Assembly (NCBI GenBank): GCA_039794245.1
Contig: JBDIVS010000007.1
Coordinates: 58,668 to 122,667 of the forward strand
Origin: DAITQM01 sp039794245
Lineage (GTDB): Bacteria; Pseudomonadota; Gammaproteobacteria; Xanthomonadales; Wenzhouxiangellaceae
Reading direction: 5' to 3'
Length of the DNA stretch: 64,000 nucleotides
Shown here: one piece after another, positions 52,795-62,791 of the stretch
Layout of the letters: every line of letters begins with the position of its first letter
How positions within the stretch are numbered: the stretch's first letter is position 1
Position numbers and translations under genes: made by a program
Notes under the pieces: generated by a model
The model's database searches: none
What the model saw: only the letters and a program-made list of their open reading frames with translations
Told to the model about the DNA's origin: nothing

Positions 52795-55700
52795 TTACTG
52801 CACAAACACCACATCGCCCTGGCTGTCGGCGAAAGGCTCGCTCGGGCTGATCCGGCAGGCAAACGTAAACTGCGTCCCCGCCTGCCCGCTGGCCGGTGCA
52901 TCCGGGCGGATCTGCACCATGTCGCTGTCATCGACGGTGGCATTGCCGGCGGTTGAGATCGGCACGGTGAGATCGTCGATCGTGCTGAAGGCCAAAAGCA
53001 CGCACTCCGGTGCCGGCGGCAGACCGATCCGTCTGACGGAGAAGGTGAAATCAATCACCGCGCCGGGCGCTGCGGTCGTTTGCAGGATCTCGAAATCGAT
53101 GATCTGGATGCCGGGCGGCGGCACGGGCTCGATGGTCACGATGTCGACCGCCGTCTGGCCGCCGGGGGTGCAGGTCAGCGTGAAGTCGGCGTCACCGAGC
53201 GGCGCTTCGAGCAAAATGTTCGCCAGTTGATCACTGATGCTCTGCACCGTCGTCCCGCCGGTCGGCACCGGCACGGTGACCGGCATGATCACGCCAGGCG
53301 AAGACAGCGTGCACGACGGGTTGACCGGATTGTTCTGGCGCTGCACGGTGAAATCGAAGATCACGTCGCTGCCGCGCGGCGCGGTGACATTGCGGACATT
53401 GAAATCGAGGATGGCCAGCGTCCCGGGCGCCGTGATGTTGACCGTGTCGGTGCGGAACTGGCCGCCCGGGTTGCACTCGAAGCGGAAGGTCCTGATCCCG
53501 GTCGGCGCGCCGGCCAGAATCTGCACGCTGCCGACGTCGGATTGGCTGGCCGGCGTCGAAGGCAGCAGAATCGTCACCGGATCGATCACGCCTTCAGTAG
53601 TCGATGTCAGCGTACACGACACATTGCTCGGATTGTTGAGCAGCGTGACGCTGAACGTGTAATTGATCGTCCCGCCCTGCCCGGCGCCGGTTTCGGCGAT
53701 ATTGAAACTGTTGACTTCGACCGCCGGCGCGGCGACCGAAGTGACATCGACCGTATCGACGGCGAAATTGCCCCCCGGGTTGCAGGTGAAGCGCAGGGTG
53801 TGGATGCCGGCCGGCGCGCCGGGCGCCAGGTTGACCGTGCCGCTGCCGCTTTGCACACTCGGCGTCGCGCCAAGACCGATCGTCACGTTGTTGGCCAGCA
53901 CGCCGGCGTTATCGGCGCTCAGCACGCACGACGCCGGCGACGGATTGTCGACCAGCGTCACGCTCCAGTCGAAATTCAACTGCCCGCCCTGCGGCGCGCT
54001 GCTTTCGATCACCGCGAAGCTGTTGATCAGCACCTCGGGGTTGCCGCCGCTCGCCGTGATATCGACGCTGTCGGTGCGCAGCGCGCCGCCCGGTGTACAG
54101 GTGAACGAAAAGCCCTGGCTGCCCGTCGGTGCAGTGCCGAGTACGGTGGCGATACCGCTGCCGCTTTGGTTGCTGCCGAACTGCGGGTCGAGGGCGACCA
54201 CCACATCGGAGATCACCCCTGGGGTGTTGGACGACAAGGTGCAACTGGCATTTTGCGGATTGTCGGTGAGTACGACCGACCAATCGAAGTTGATCGTCGC
54301 CCCCTGCGCCGCATTGGTTTCGACAATATTGAAACCGACGATACCGACACTCGGCGTGCCAGGCGGCGTGATGGTCAGCGTCCGGGTGACCGAATCGCTG
54401 CCCGGTGTGCAACTGAATACGAAGTTCTTGTCGCCCTGCGTCGCGTCGGCGCGGATCTGCACGCTGCCGGCGTCGCTTTGCGTCGGGTTGCCGGCCAGGA
54501 CGATGGTCACCGGGTCGATCGTGCCGACCGACGACAGCGTGCACTGCGGATTGGCCGGATTGTTGCTGAGCGTGACGGCGAAGGTGAAATCGATGAACTC
54601 GCCGGCCCCGGCCGTCGCCTGCACGATCTGAAAATCGTCGATGAAGATCTCCGGCGTCGCCGGTGTCGTGATCAGCACGCTGTCGCTCAGACTGGCGCCG
54701 CCCGGCGCGCAATTGAACGTGAAAATATGGCTGCCGGTCGGCGCGCCGGCCAGGATCTGGGCGGTGCCGCTGCCGCTTTGCGTCGCCGGCGAGGGTGCGA
54801 GCGGCACGGTCACTGAATTGATCACGCCACTGGCGTTCAACGAGCAGACCGGGTTGGACGGCATATCGAGCAGCGTCACGTTCCAGTCGAAATTGATCGT
54901 CCCGCCCTGCACCGCCGCGGTTTGAACGATATTGAAGCTGTTGATCTGAATGCGCGGGTTGGCTCCGGCCGCAACGATAGAGACAAACTCGGTGCGCTGC
55001 GACGAGCCCGGCGTGCAGGAGAAATCGAAACTTTGCACGCCGCTCGGCGCGCCGGGCAGCAGGTTGACGAAAAAGCTGCCGTTCTGGTCGGCCGGTTTCG
55101 AGGTCAGGGGGACGGTCACCGGGTCGATCACGCCGGCCATATTGCCGGTCAGGACGCACGACGGCGAAGCCGGGCTGCCGGAGACCACCACCGCCCAGTT
55201 GACGGTAAAGCCCGTACCCTCGTCGATGCTGTCCTCGACGATATCGAAGGTCATGATTCCGACATTGGGCGTACTTGCCAGCACGACTTCGACCGTATCT
55301 GTCATTTGCGCGAAGTTGGGACCGCAGGTCAGGCGAACGGTAATCGTGCCGGTCGTCGACGGCGGCGGATTCAACGTCACGTTGCCGCTGCCGCTCTGGG
55401 TGGCCGGCGCCGCCGGCAGCGGGATCGTCTGGTTCGGGAAATTACCGGTCGAGACCAAAGTACAGCTCGGGTTGGCCGGATCATTGACCAGCGTCACCGT
55501 GTAAGTGAAATTGAGCACGCCGCCCTGCGGCACCTGGGTTTCGATCACATCGAAGGCATCGATCAGAATCTGCGGCTGTGGCGGATCCTGGACAGTGACC
55601 GCGACGTCGATAAACTGGCTGCCCGGCAGGCACTGAAAACGCAAGACCCGATTGCCGAGTGGCGCTCCGGCCTGAATATCGATGCTGTTACTGCCCGACT

Positions 55701-57333
55701 GGCTGACCGGCGCGGTCGGTAACGGCAGGGTCAGCGGATTGACGACGCCGCCGGTCGTCGAACTGACCGTGCACGAGGGGCTCGCCGGGTTGTCTTGCAG
55801 AAACACCGCCCAGCCAAACGCCAGCGGCTGGCCGCGGAAGGCAGTGAGCTCCGGGGTGAAATCGACCGGGATCGTCTGCGGGTTGGATGGCGATTGAACC
55901 GTCAGGCTGTCGCCGGCCTGATTGCCGCCCGGCTGGCAGGTGAACAGGAAGTTCTGCGTACCGAGCGGGGCGTTTGTGAGCAGGATCATCTGCTCCGAAC
56001 CGCTTTGTCCGTTGGGCGTCGAATCTAAAATCACGGGCACCGGATCGATCACCCCGTCGTTGACCGAGGTCAGCGTGCACGACGGCGACGGCGGCGCGTT
56101 CAGCACCTCGACGCTCCAGTTGAACTGCACCATCTGCCCCTGCTCAGCGCTGGCCGGGACGATATCGAATGACGAGATCGTGACGACCGGCGGCGGCGTG
56201 ATATTGACCGTATCGTCGCTGGTTGACATGCCCGGCGTACATTCGAATCGGAAGACCCGGTCACCGGTCGGCGCGCCCGGCAGAATGGCGGCACTGCCGC
56301 TGCCCGACTGATTGCCCGGCGCCGGCGATAAATTGACGGGGACCGGATCGATCACCCCCGCGGTCAGAGAGCGCAACGCGCACGACGGCGCGGCCGGGGC
56401 GCCGCTGACGGTGACCTGCCAGTTGAAATCGATCGTCCCGCCCTGCGGCGCAACGCTTTGGACGATATTGAAGGCGGTGATCGCCACATCGCTCTGGTTG
56501 AACTGCACCGTGCGCTGCACCGACTGGCCGCCGGGGTCGCAGGTCATGCGGAAGGTCTTGAGGCCGGTCGTGACGCCAGTGGTATTCAGCGGCCATTGCA
56601 AGGCCGGCATGGCGGCGATGAACTGCCCGGGGTTGCCGGGATTTGTGAAGGCGCTCGGATTGGTAAAACCGGCCGGTTGCATCGACAAGCCGCCGCCGAT
56701 CTGCGTTACGGTGCAGCCCGGCGAAGTGACTCCGGCCGGGACGGTGACGTTCCAGGCTGCGGTCAGGCAGGTGCGCGGCAAGCCGCCGACCGTACAGTTG
56801 TTGGCGGCGATATCGAGCGGATCGGGCGCCAGCGTGAAACTGTTGATCGTGACGGTACCGCCCGCAACCGGGCAGCCGCCATCGGCCTGCAATGCCTGCA
56901 AGACAACAAATGTCGGCTGATCGGCAGCAGACAACACCGCGGGGATTTCGGCCAGACAGCGCTCGGCCGCGCCGCCGCCGGGCAGGTCCAGGATCAGGCG
57001 GGGCGGGAATTGCCCGCCGTTCGGGAAGGCAGCGGTGCGGGCCGGTGGCTGCTCCCCGCCGGCGGCGGGCGGCGGCTGAAAATGGGCCCCGGCCGGGGCA
57101 TCGAAGCCCGCCGGGCAGCCGAGATTGTTTTGCAGCGCCGCCGCCGACAGCGTGGTTTCTCCGGCCAGCACTTCGAGGACCAGCGGCGAGGCCAGGCAGA
57201 TCAGCTCGAACCCACCACCGGGACGATCGAGGCGCAACGACGGCGATGATGTGGTCTGGGCGGCTACCCCGGCCGCACCGGACAGCAACCCCAGCCATAA
57301 CAGAGCCGCGCTCCAGCGGCCATTATTTCTCAT
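52795..57333 (-). CDS. Very large secreted protein of about 13 tandem Ig-like repeats
   Basis: 1,512 residues from ATG 57333, after GGAAAA; 22 more codons upstream are unlikely. A signal peptide (ALLWLGLLSGAAGVAA) is followed by a unique N-terminal region of about 190 residues. Repeats of 85-95 residues then run to the end. A typical unit has: a first strand like INSFNIVQTAAVQGGTI, FDWNVTL, NPSNPSCTLSS with one Cys, GVIDPVTVPL, QSGSG and AGAPTG, then F.F.C.PGG with a second Cys. The Cys pair per unit suggests disulfides and an extracytoplasmic location. No transmembrane, sortase or autotransporter domain is visible. Function unknown; adhesion or matrix is a guess. Confidence 0.8.
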   Translation of the reverse strand: MRNNGRWSAALLWLGLLSGAAGVAAQTTSSPSLRLDRPGGGFELICLASPLVLEVLAGETTLSAAALQNNLGCPAGFDAPAGAHFQPPPAAGGEQPPARTAAFPNGGQFPPRLILDLPGGGAAERCLAEIPAVLSAADQPTFVVLQALQADGGCPVAGGTVTINSFTLAPDPLDIAANNCTVGGLPRTCLTAAWNVTVPAGVTSPGCTVTQIGGGLSMQPAGFTNPSAFTNPGNPGQFIAAMPALQWPLNTTGVTTGLKTFRMTCDPGGQSVQRTVQFNQSDVAITAFNIVQSVAPQGGTIDFNWQVTVSGAPAAPSCALRSLTAGVIDPVPVNLSPAPGNQSGSGSAAILPGAPTGDRVFRFECTPGMSTSDDTVNITPPPVVTISSFDIVPASAEQGQMVQFNWSVEVLNAPPSPSCTLTSVNDGVIDPVPVILDSTPNGQSGSEQMILLTNAPLGTQNFLFTCQPGGNQAGDSLTVQSPSNPQTIPVDFTPELTAFRGQPLAFGWAVFLQDNPASPSCTVSSTTGGVVNPLTLPLPTAPVSQSGSNSIDIQAGAPLGNRVLRFQCLPGSQFIDVAVTVQDPPQPQILIDAFDVIETQVPQGGVLNFTYTVTLVNDPANPSCTLVSTGNFPNQTIPLPAAPATQSGSGNVTLNPPPSTTGTITVRLTCGPNFAQMTDTVEVVLASTPNVGIMTFDIVEDSIDEGTGFTVNWAVVVSGSPASPSCVLTGNMAGVIDPVTVPLTSKPADQNGSFFVNLLPGAPSGVQSFDFSCTPGSSQRTEFVSIVAAGANPRIQINSFNIVQTAAVQGGTINFDWNVTLLDMPSNPVCSLNASGVINSVTVPLAPSPATQSGSGTAQILAGAPTGSHIFTFNCAPGGASLSDSVLITTPATPEIFIDDFQIVQATAGAGEFIDFTFAVTLSNNPANPQCTLSSVGTIDPVTIVLAGNPTQSDAGSVQIRADATQGDKNFVFSCTPGSDSVTRTLTITPPGTPSVGIVGFNIVETNAAQGATINFDWSVVLTDNPQNASCTLSSNTPGVISDVVVALDPQFGSNQSGSGIATVLGTAPTGSQGFSFTCTPGGALRTDSVDITASGGNPEVLINSFAVIESSAPQGGQLNFDWSVTLVDNPSPASCVLSADNAGVLANNVTIGLGATPSVQSGSGTVNLAPGAPAGIHTLRFTCNPGGNFAVDTVDVTSVAAPAVEVNSFNIAETGAGQGGTINYTFSVTLLNNPSNVSCTLTSTTEGVIDPVTILLPSTPASQSDVGSVQILAGAPTGIRTFRFECNPGGQFRTDTVNITAPGTLAILDFNVRNVTAPRGSDVIFDFTVQRQNNPVNPSCTLSSPGVIMPVTVPVPTGGTTVQSISDQLANILLEAPLGDADFTLTCTPGGQTAVDIVTIEPVPPPGIQIIDFEILQTTAAPGAVIDFTFSVRRIGLPPAPECVLLAFSTIDDLTVPISTAGNATVDDSDMVQIRPDAPASGQAGTQFTFACRISPSEPFADSQGDVVFVQ

Positions 57334-57479
57334 TGGCTTTTCCAAGCTCAATATCCTACGCGCCCCCATCATACACAAAATTCTTTCCAGGACAATCAAT
57401 TACGGATAAAAAGTTAATTTTGTGGAATCACCCTGAAGGTCCCGAAAGCACGCCGCAGTCCGGCGGGTCTGCTGGGGCG

Positions 57480-58595
57480 ATGGATGCCCTGCTCCTGAGC
57501 GCCGCCGTGCTGCTCGCCTATGCCAACGGCGCCAACGATAATTTCAAAGGCGTCGCGACGTTGTACGGCAGCGGTCTCGTGGGCTACCGGGCGGCGATCG
57601 CGCTCGGCACAGCCGGGGCGCTGGCCGGTTCGATACTGTCACTCTGGCTGGCGCCCGGGCTGTTCGCCCGCTTTACCGGCGCCGGGGTGATTCCCGATCC
57701 GGTGATCGTCGGGCAGGGGTTTCTGCCGGCCGTCGGTATCGGGGCGGCGCTGACGGTACTGGCGGCCACCCGCCTCGGCCTGCCGATCTCGACGACCCAC
57801 AGTCTGATCGGGGCACTGGCCGGCGCCGGCTGGGCCGCGGCCGGTACCGGCATCGACCTGCCGCGTCTGGCCGGCCTGTTTTTCGCGCCGCTGTTGTTCA
57901 GCCCGCTGGCCGCCTTTGCATTAGCCGCGGTGTTTTATTTTGCCGCTGCCGCCGCCCGCCGCCGCCCGGATCCGGGCCAGGCGCGCTGCCTGTGTCTCGG
58001 CAAAATCTCGAACCTCCGGCCGGCCGCAGCACCGGGGCCAGCGCCGGCCATCGCTGAACTCTCCCGGCTGGCCGTCAAAACCGGCGGCAGCGACGAGTGC
58101 CGGGCGTTCTATCCCGACCGCTATCTCAAAATCACGGTGCCGGGAGTGCACGATCTGCTGCACCTTTTGAACGCGCTTACGGTGTCGGTTGCGCGCGGCG
58201 TCAACGACGCACCGAAAATCGCCGCGCTGCTGTGGCTGACCACGGCCGGCACCGCTGGGAGTATCGTCCTGGTCAGCCTGGCGATGGCCGCCGGCGGGCT
58301 GCTCGGCGGCCGGCAGGTGGCCGAAACGATGGGGCGGCGGATCACGCCGCTCACTCCCGCCACAGGCCTGATTGCCAATCTGGCCACCTCGCTCCTGGTC
58401 CTGTCGGCCAACCGCCTCAGCCTGCCGGTTTCGACAACGCACGTCTCGGCCGGCGCGATCGCCGCACTCGGCGCCCTGACCCGCCGCGGCAATGCCGGCA
58501 CGATCTGCCGGATTCTGCTGGCCTGGCTGACCACGCTGCCGCTGGCGGCAGCGCTCGCCGCCCTGCTTTATCGGGCCTTCTCCTCGCTCGTCTAG
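57480..58595 (+). CDS. PiT-family inorganic phosphate transporter
   Basis: 371 residues from ATG 57480; the long upstream frame is antisense to the Ig-repeat gene. The PiT signature occurs twice: AYANGANDNFKGVATLYGS in the first half and VARGVNDAPKIAALLW in the second. Each half also has GLPISTTHSLIGA or SLPVSTTHVSAGA. About ten helices surround a hydrophilic middle loop with Cys residues (ARCLCLG). It imports phosphate with cations. It converges on a phosphate-porin gene, 36 bases away. Confidence 0.92.
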   Translation: MDALLLSAAVLLAYANGANDNFKGVATLYGSGLVGYRAAIALGTAGALAGSILSLWLAPGLFARFTGAGVIPDPVIVGQGFLPAVGIGAALTVLAATRLGLPISTTHSLIGALAGAGWAAAGTGIDLPRLAGLFFAPLLFSPLAAFALAAVFYFAAAAARRRPDPGQARCLCLGKISNLRPAAAPGPAPAIAELSRLAVKTGGSDECRAFYPDRYLKITVPGVHDLLHLLNALTVSVARGVNDAPKIAALLWLTTAGTAGSIVLVSLAMAAGGLLGGRQVAETMGRRITPLTPATGLIANLATSLLVLSANRLSLPVSTTHVSAGAIAALGALTRRGNAGTICRILLAWLTTLPLAAALAALLYRAFSSLV

Positions 58596-58631
58596 TCGAT
58601 CACTCTGCCTGAAACCAGCGCCGGGACAATG

Positions 58632-60095
58632 TCAGAAATCGACCTGGGCGCGGAGTTGGAAGAGGTCCGGTTCGTCGCCGTCGTTCGGGCCACCGTCCAC
58701 ATCCAGTACTTTGACGTAGTTGGCCATGAATCGGACGTGCGATACAGGGTACCAATTCAATCCGATTGTCAGGTTGTCTTCCTCGCCGCCGTCGATGCTG
58801 GCATCTGTGAGATCGAGGTGGCTGTAGCGCAGCGCCAGTTCGAACGCGCCGAGCCCCGAGCCGAGCGGCGAGGCCGGTTTCAGGCGGTCGAAGGCGCCGG
58901 CGTTTTTGCGGTAAGAGGCGGCGCGCGATTCGCCGGTCAGAAGCCAACTGCTGTAAACGTAATAGCCCGAAAACACCGGGTCGGGCAGCAAGTCGCGGTC
59001 CAGGCTGGTACGGATGTATTCGCCTTGCAGCGAAAATGGACCGTAAGCGGCGGCCGCTTCGCCGCCGGCGCGGAACAGGCTGCTGACGCCGCTGATATTG
59101 CCGGTATCCACCAGCCGGCGGTCGGCGATATGGGCTTCGATCCGCTCGCGCAGGCGCAGCGTTTTGTTGTCGCCGGTATCGCGGTAGCTGAGCGCCGCGC
59201 CGAAGTGCAAGAGCCGGTTGGAGCCGGTGATCGGCGCCAGCGTGAAACGGCCGGTGACGCCGGCCCCTTCGTCGTCCTCGCGCTGGGCGTCGATATCGAC
59301 GCCGCGGTCGTCGATCCCTTCGCCAAAGACACCAAGCGCCGCCGTCCAGGCAAGCGTTTCGCCGTCCTCGGCCGCGCCGCTCATATTGGCCCCGATGCCC
59401 AGGTTGCGGCTCGGGGCGAAGACATTGGGCAAGGCGCGTTCCATGAAGGTGATAAAGCGCGAACTGGTCAGTTCCTCAAGGCTGAACGGCTCCTTGAAAT
59501 TGCCGATCGTGATCGCTGCCGGCAGGCCGGTGTAGCGCAAGTAGGCGTCCTTGATCGCCACCGTATCGCCGGCGAAATCGATTTCGTTTTTGAAATGCCA
59601 GTCATCCATAACCTTGCCGCCGAGATACAGGCGGGCACGGCGCACTTCCGAACCGTTGCCGAACAACGAATCGTCGGAATCGAAAAACGCCGCATCGAAC
59701 TGCAAGCGGCCGCCGGCCTCGACCTCGAAGCGGCCATCGTTGCTGGCGATCTTCAGGTGCCCGTCGGCAATGCTGACGTTGACATCGGAGGCGGTTTTCT
59801 CCTCGACCTCGGCAACCGCCGCCGCGGCCGAATCGGCTTTTTGCCCGGCGGCGGCGACCTGTCGTTCCAGGGCTTCGAGACGCTCGTCCGCCGATGCCGC
59901 AGCCGCCTGTGCCTGCGCGTCGGCCAGCTTTCGCTCCATTTCGGCCAGCCGTTCGGCCATCAGCGCCATCTGCTGTCGCATCGCTTCGAGCTGCTCGCGC
60001 AACAGCTCCATTTCATCGCCGCCGGCCTTCGCGGCCGGGGGGAAAATCAGTAAAAAAGGGAGCAAAAACAGGAGCGGCAAGGACCAGCGGCTCAT
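58632..60095 (-). CDS. OprO/OprP-type phosphate-selective porin
   Basis: 487 residues from ATG 60095, with GGAG 8 bases upstream. A signal peptide is followed by a coiled coil (about 25-100: EMELLREQLEAMRQQMALMAERLAEMERKL). The 16-stranded porin domain follows: FEVEAGGRLQFDAAFFDSDD, RRARLYLGGKVMDDWHFKNEIDF, KDAYLRYTGLPAAITIGNFKEPFSLEEL, ending LFQLRAQVDF with the terminal Phe. It lets phosphate or polyphosphate cross the outer membrane. A PHO box lies 90 bases upstream, so PhoB control under phosphate starvation is likely. Confidence 0.88.
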   Translation of the reverse strand: MSRWSLPLLFLLPFLLIFPPAAKAGGDEMELLREQLEAMRQQMALMAERLAEMERKLADAQAQAAAASADERLEALERQVAAAGQKADSAAAAVAEVEEKTASDVNVSIADGHLKIASNDGRFEVEAGGRLQFDAAFFDSDDSLFGNGSEVRRARLYLGGKVMDDWHFKNEIDFAGDTVAIKDAYLRYTGLPAAITIGNFKEPFSLEELTSSRFITFMERALPNVFAPSRNLGIGANMSGAAEDGETLAWTAALGVFGEGIDDRGVDIDAQREDDEGAGVTGRFTLAPITGSNRLLHFGAALSYRDTGDNKTLRLRERIEAHIADRRLVDTGNISGVSSLFRAGGEAAAAYGPFSLQGEYIRTSLDRDLLPDPVFSGYYVYSSWLLTGESRAASYRKNAGAFDRLKPASPLGSGLGAFELALRYSHLDLTDASIDGGEEDNLTIGLNWYPVSHVRFMANYVKVLDVDGGPNDGDEPDLFQLRAQVDF

Positions 60096-60184
60096 CAGGG
60101 AACTCCAGGGCACCGGGATCACCTCCCCCACGCGCCGGACCTTTCAGCCGGCAGCGGAATGGGCATCGAAAAATCGCGGGAATT

Positions 60185-60202
60185 ATGACATATCTGTGAC
60201 AC
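60185..60202 (-). promoter_or_regulatory. PHO box (PhoB site) upstream of the phosphate porin
   Basis: On the minus strand GTGTCAC-AGAT-ATGTCAT matches the PhoB consensus of two CTGTCAT-like heptamers separated by four A/T-rich bases (6 of 7 in one half; the other has two changes). It is followed by AATT and then an AT-rich stretch near where a -10 would fall. Position and target gene agree with PhoB control. Confidence 0.7.
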
Positions 60203-60303
60203 CTGGCAGGGTGCGCCTGAAGTAGGCAGGCGATTGGTTCAGGATTGCCGGCGGGGCGCCGGGCCTTGGGGTTGTCGTTGGCGGCGGCGGGCCGGAAGGT
60301 GCC

Positions 60304-60332
60304 CCCAACAGTTGGGTCAATTTTGCTTGAAT
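60304..60332. repeat. Degenerate MITE end / solo palindrome
   Basis: CCCAACAGTTGGG (60304-60316) is followed by AATTTTGCTTGAAT (60319-60332). The latter 14 bases also occur just inside the right end of MITE copy B, on the opposite strand. It is thus probably a relic of the same family. It lies upstream of the radical SAM gene. Confidence 0.45.
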
Positions 60333-60443
60333 GCAAACTATGCCACCTCGATGGCAGGGCAAAGTCAAGCGCCGGCTGCAAGCGGAAGCCGGATCCGGCG
60401 GTCATCATCGGTTACCACTCCGAGTCATGAGATCCTGTCAGTC

Positions 60444-61931
60444 ATGGATGGAATCGGACCACTTCGGGAAACCACTTCGCCGTTTCGCATCAGCGATCAA
60501 TTCGGCTGCGGCCGGCTGATCAAAACCACGCGCAGCCTTTGCCCCGTCTGCCTGGAGCCGGTCGGCGCCGAAGTTTACGAGCGTGCCGGGCAGGTATGGA
60601 TGGATAAGCGCTGCGCCGCACACGGCCCATACAGCGCCTTGCTGTCGTCCGATGTCCGGCATTATTACGAACCGGCGCCGCGCTCCGCCGCAGCAGGGCC
60701 GGCGCCGGCGTCGTGCTGTTCCGGCACCCGCGGCTGCGGCGACCCGCAAAGCCAACATAGCTGCACCGTACTCATCGAAATCACCGAGCGCTGCAACCTG
60801 ACCTGCCCAACCTGCTACGCCGGCTCGTCGCCGCAGCACACCAAAATGATGGGGCTCGAAGAATTTACCCGGCTGGTGGACGGCCTGGCGGCCGGCAGCA
60901 AATGCAGTGCCGATATGATCCAGCTTTCCGGCGGCGAGCCGACCGTCCATCCCGAACTGTTCGCGATGATCGACATCCTGGCGCGCCGCGGTTTCCGCAA
61001 TATCTGCATCAACACCAACGGCATCAAACTGGCGTCGCCGGAGTACACCCGCCGCCTCGTGCACCGCGATGCAGAATTGTTCGTTTACCTGCAATTCGAC
61101 GGTTTCGAAGCGGCAACCTACCAGGCGCTGCGCGGCCGTCCTGATCTCATCGACTGCAAACGCCGGGCGATCGAAAACTGCCGGCGCGAAGGGATCGGCA
61201 TCCACCCGGTCATGACCGTGGCGCGCGGCATCAACGAGCACGAAGTCGGCGCCTTCATCAACCTGGCCGTCGATTACCCGCAGATCAAAAACGTCATCAT
61301 TCAGCCGGCGATGTATTCCGGCCGTTACGACAACCCGAAACACGCGGCCCGTTTGACGCTAGCCGATACCGTAGAGTTGATCATCGACCAGTTCGGGGTT
61401 TTTGCGCCGCAGGATTTCGGTCCGATTCCCTGCTCGCATCCCAATTGCTTCGGGATGGCCGTCGCCTTGCGCACCGCGGCCGGCCTGCTGCCCATTTCGC
61501 GATTGATTCCACGCTATGCCGAATGGGGAAACAACGGCATCGCTGAATTGATCGGACAGGTGAGCGATACGATCAATGGGCCGAAAGCGTTCAGCGAATT
61601 CATGGACTGGGCGCTCGCCGGCGGCCATGCAGGGCAACTGCTCGCCGGCCTCGACGACAGCGAAGTCGATCGCCTCATCGAAGCGCTGATCGCCTGGCAA
61701 CGGCGGAGCAAAGGCGATCGCGACGCGGTCTGGGATGCGCTGCTGGTGATCGGTATCAAGCCATTCATGGACGCCGGGAACTACGACCAGGACCGGATCG
61801 ACCAGTGCTGTGTCCATATTCTCGATCCCGATGGCCGGCCCGTTTCGTTCTGCGAATTTAACGCCGTGCACCGGCCGCGCCTGGCGGCCGGTCAGGGCGC
61901 CGCCGCGGCGCTGCGGATTGTCGCGCCATGA
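60444..61931 (+). CDS. Radical SAM protein of the MJ0619/Tes-like group
   Basis: 495 residues from ATG 60444; the frame is open further upstream but without coding character. The N-terminal zinc-ribbon-like part is SLCPVCLEPV (Cys33, Cys36) with DKRCAAHGPYSALLSSD. A Cys-rich junction (CC...CGDPQSQHSC) leads to the SAM cluster motif RCNLTCPTCYAG (Cys117, 121, 124), then LSGGEPTVHPELF, INTNGIKLA and YLQFDGF. A C-terminal PCSHPNCF supplies further Cys/His ligands. This layout fits the family of MJ0619, archaeal tetraether synthase and bacterial relatives, which act on methyl groups or lipid chains. The substrate here is unknown. It overlaps the DUF547 gene by ATGA. Confidence 0.75.
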   Translation: MDGIGPLRETTSPFRISDQFGCGRLIKTTRSLCPVCLEPVGAEVYERAGQVWMDKRCAAHGPYSALLSSDVRHYYEPAPRSAAAGPAPASCCSGTRGCGDPQSQHSCTVLIEITERCNLTCPTCYAGSSPQHTKMMGLEEFTRLVDGLAAGSKCSADMIQLSGGEPTVHPELFAMIDILARRGFRNICINTNGIKLASPEYTRRLVHRDAELFVYLQFDGFEAATYQALRGRPDLIDCKRRAIENCRREGIGIHPVMTVARGINEHEVGAFINLAVDYPQIKNVIIQPAMYSGRYDNPKHAARLTLADTVELIIDQFGVFAPQDFGPIPCSHPNCFGMAVALRTAAGLLPISRLIPRYAEWGNNGIAELIGQVSDTINGPKAFSEFMDWALAGGHAGQLLAGLDDSEVDRLIEALIAWQRRSKGDRDAVWDALLVIGIKPFMDAGNYDQDRIDQCCVHILDPDGRPVSFCEFNAVHRPRLAAGQGAAAALRIVAP

Positions 61932-62791
61932 GCCGCCACCTCGGGTGGATCCTGATCCCGCTCGCTGCTGCACTGCTCTTTGCGGCGTGCCGGACGACGC
62001 CGCCGAAACCGCTGGTCGATACCGCTGCCGAGGCCGCCGACATGAGCGATGCCCATTACACCAATGCCCCGTTCACCGCGCTGCTTGCCAAATACGCGCC
62101 GGAGGGCGCCGCGGTCGATTACGACGCCTGGCTCGCCGCGCCCGAGGATCTGGCGGCGCTGGACCGGCAGGTCAGGCTGCTCGCCGCGGTCAGCCCGGAT
62201 AATCACCCCGAGCAGTTCGCCGATCGCGACGCCACCCGCAGCTACTGGATCAACACCTACAACACGCTGGTCATCCACGCCGTGCTGCAATACTGGCCGC
62301 TCGACAGCGTCAAGGACGTCAAGTTATCGTTAGGATCGTTCATCATCCCCGGCAAGGGATTTTTCTACGATCATGATATCGTCGTCGGCGGCGAAAAAAC
62401 CAACCTCTACGACCTGGAAAAGAAAATCCTGCGCAGCGAGCAGGATCCGCGGCTGCATTTCGCCTTGAACTGCGCCAGCGCCTCATGCCCCGTACTGCGT
62501 CCTTGGGAATGGAGCGAAGCACAGTTGCAGCAGGCCGCCGAAGCGTTTATCAACGATCCGGCAAACGTCGCGGTCCGCGACCGGACGTTGTACCTGTCGC
62601 GCATCTTCAAATGGTACAAGGCGGATTTCGGCGACGATATCCACGCTTATCTCAGGCAATACGCCGGCGACGAATTGGCCGGCCGACTGGAGACCGCCAA
62701 GGAAGCACACTACCCGATCGAGTATCTGAAATACGACTGGGGCTTGAACGCCGCCGATGCCGCCGCTCCGGCCGCCGCCGATGGGCGCTGA
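61928..62791 (+). CDS. DUF547 lipoprotein
   Basis: 287 residues. The lipobox ends in LLFAAC (Cys21). The DUF547 core has VDYDAWLAAPEDLAALDRQV, RSYWINTYNTLVIHAVLQYWPLDS, KIL..EQDPRLHFALNCASASCPVLRPWEW and a C-terminal FKWYKADFGDD. Conserved Cys, His and acidic residues hint at an enzyme, but the family is uncharacterised. Overlaps with both neighbours show a three-gene operon with the radical SAM protein and the methyltransferase. Confidence 0.85.
   Translation: MSRHLGWILIPLAAALLFAACRTTPPKPLVDTAAEAADMSDAHYTNAPFTALLAKYAPEGAAVDYDAWLAAPEDLAALDRQVRLLAAVSPDNHPEQFADRDATRSYWINTYNTLVIHAVLQYWPLDSVKDVKLSLGSFIIPGKGFFYDHDIVVGGEKTNLYDLEKKILRSEQDPRLHFALNCASASCPVLRPWEWSEAQLQQAAEAFINDPANVAVRDRTLYLSRIFKWYKADFGDDIHAYLRQYAGDELAGRLETAKEAHYPIEYLKYDWGLNAADAAAPAAADGR

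Noticed and set aside
53080..54816. Long plus-strand open frame antisense to the Ig-repeat gene
   Set aside because: It is Arg/Asp/Gly-rich with no domain pattern and mirrors the regular codon structure of the repeats on the other strand. There is no ribosome site or operon context.
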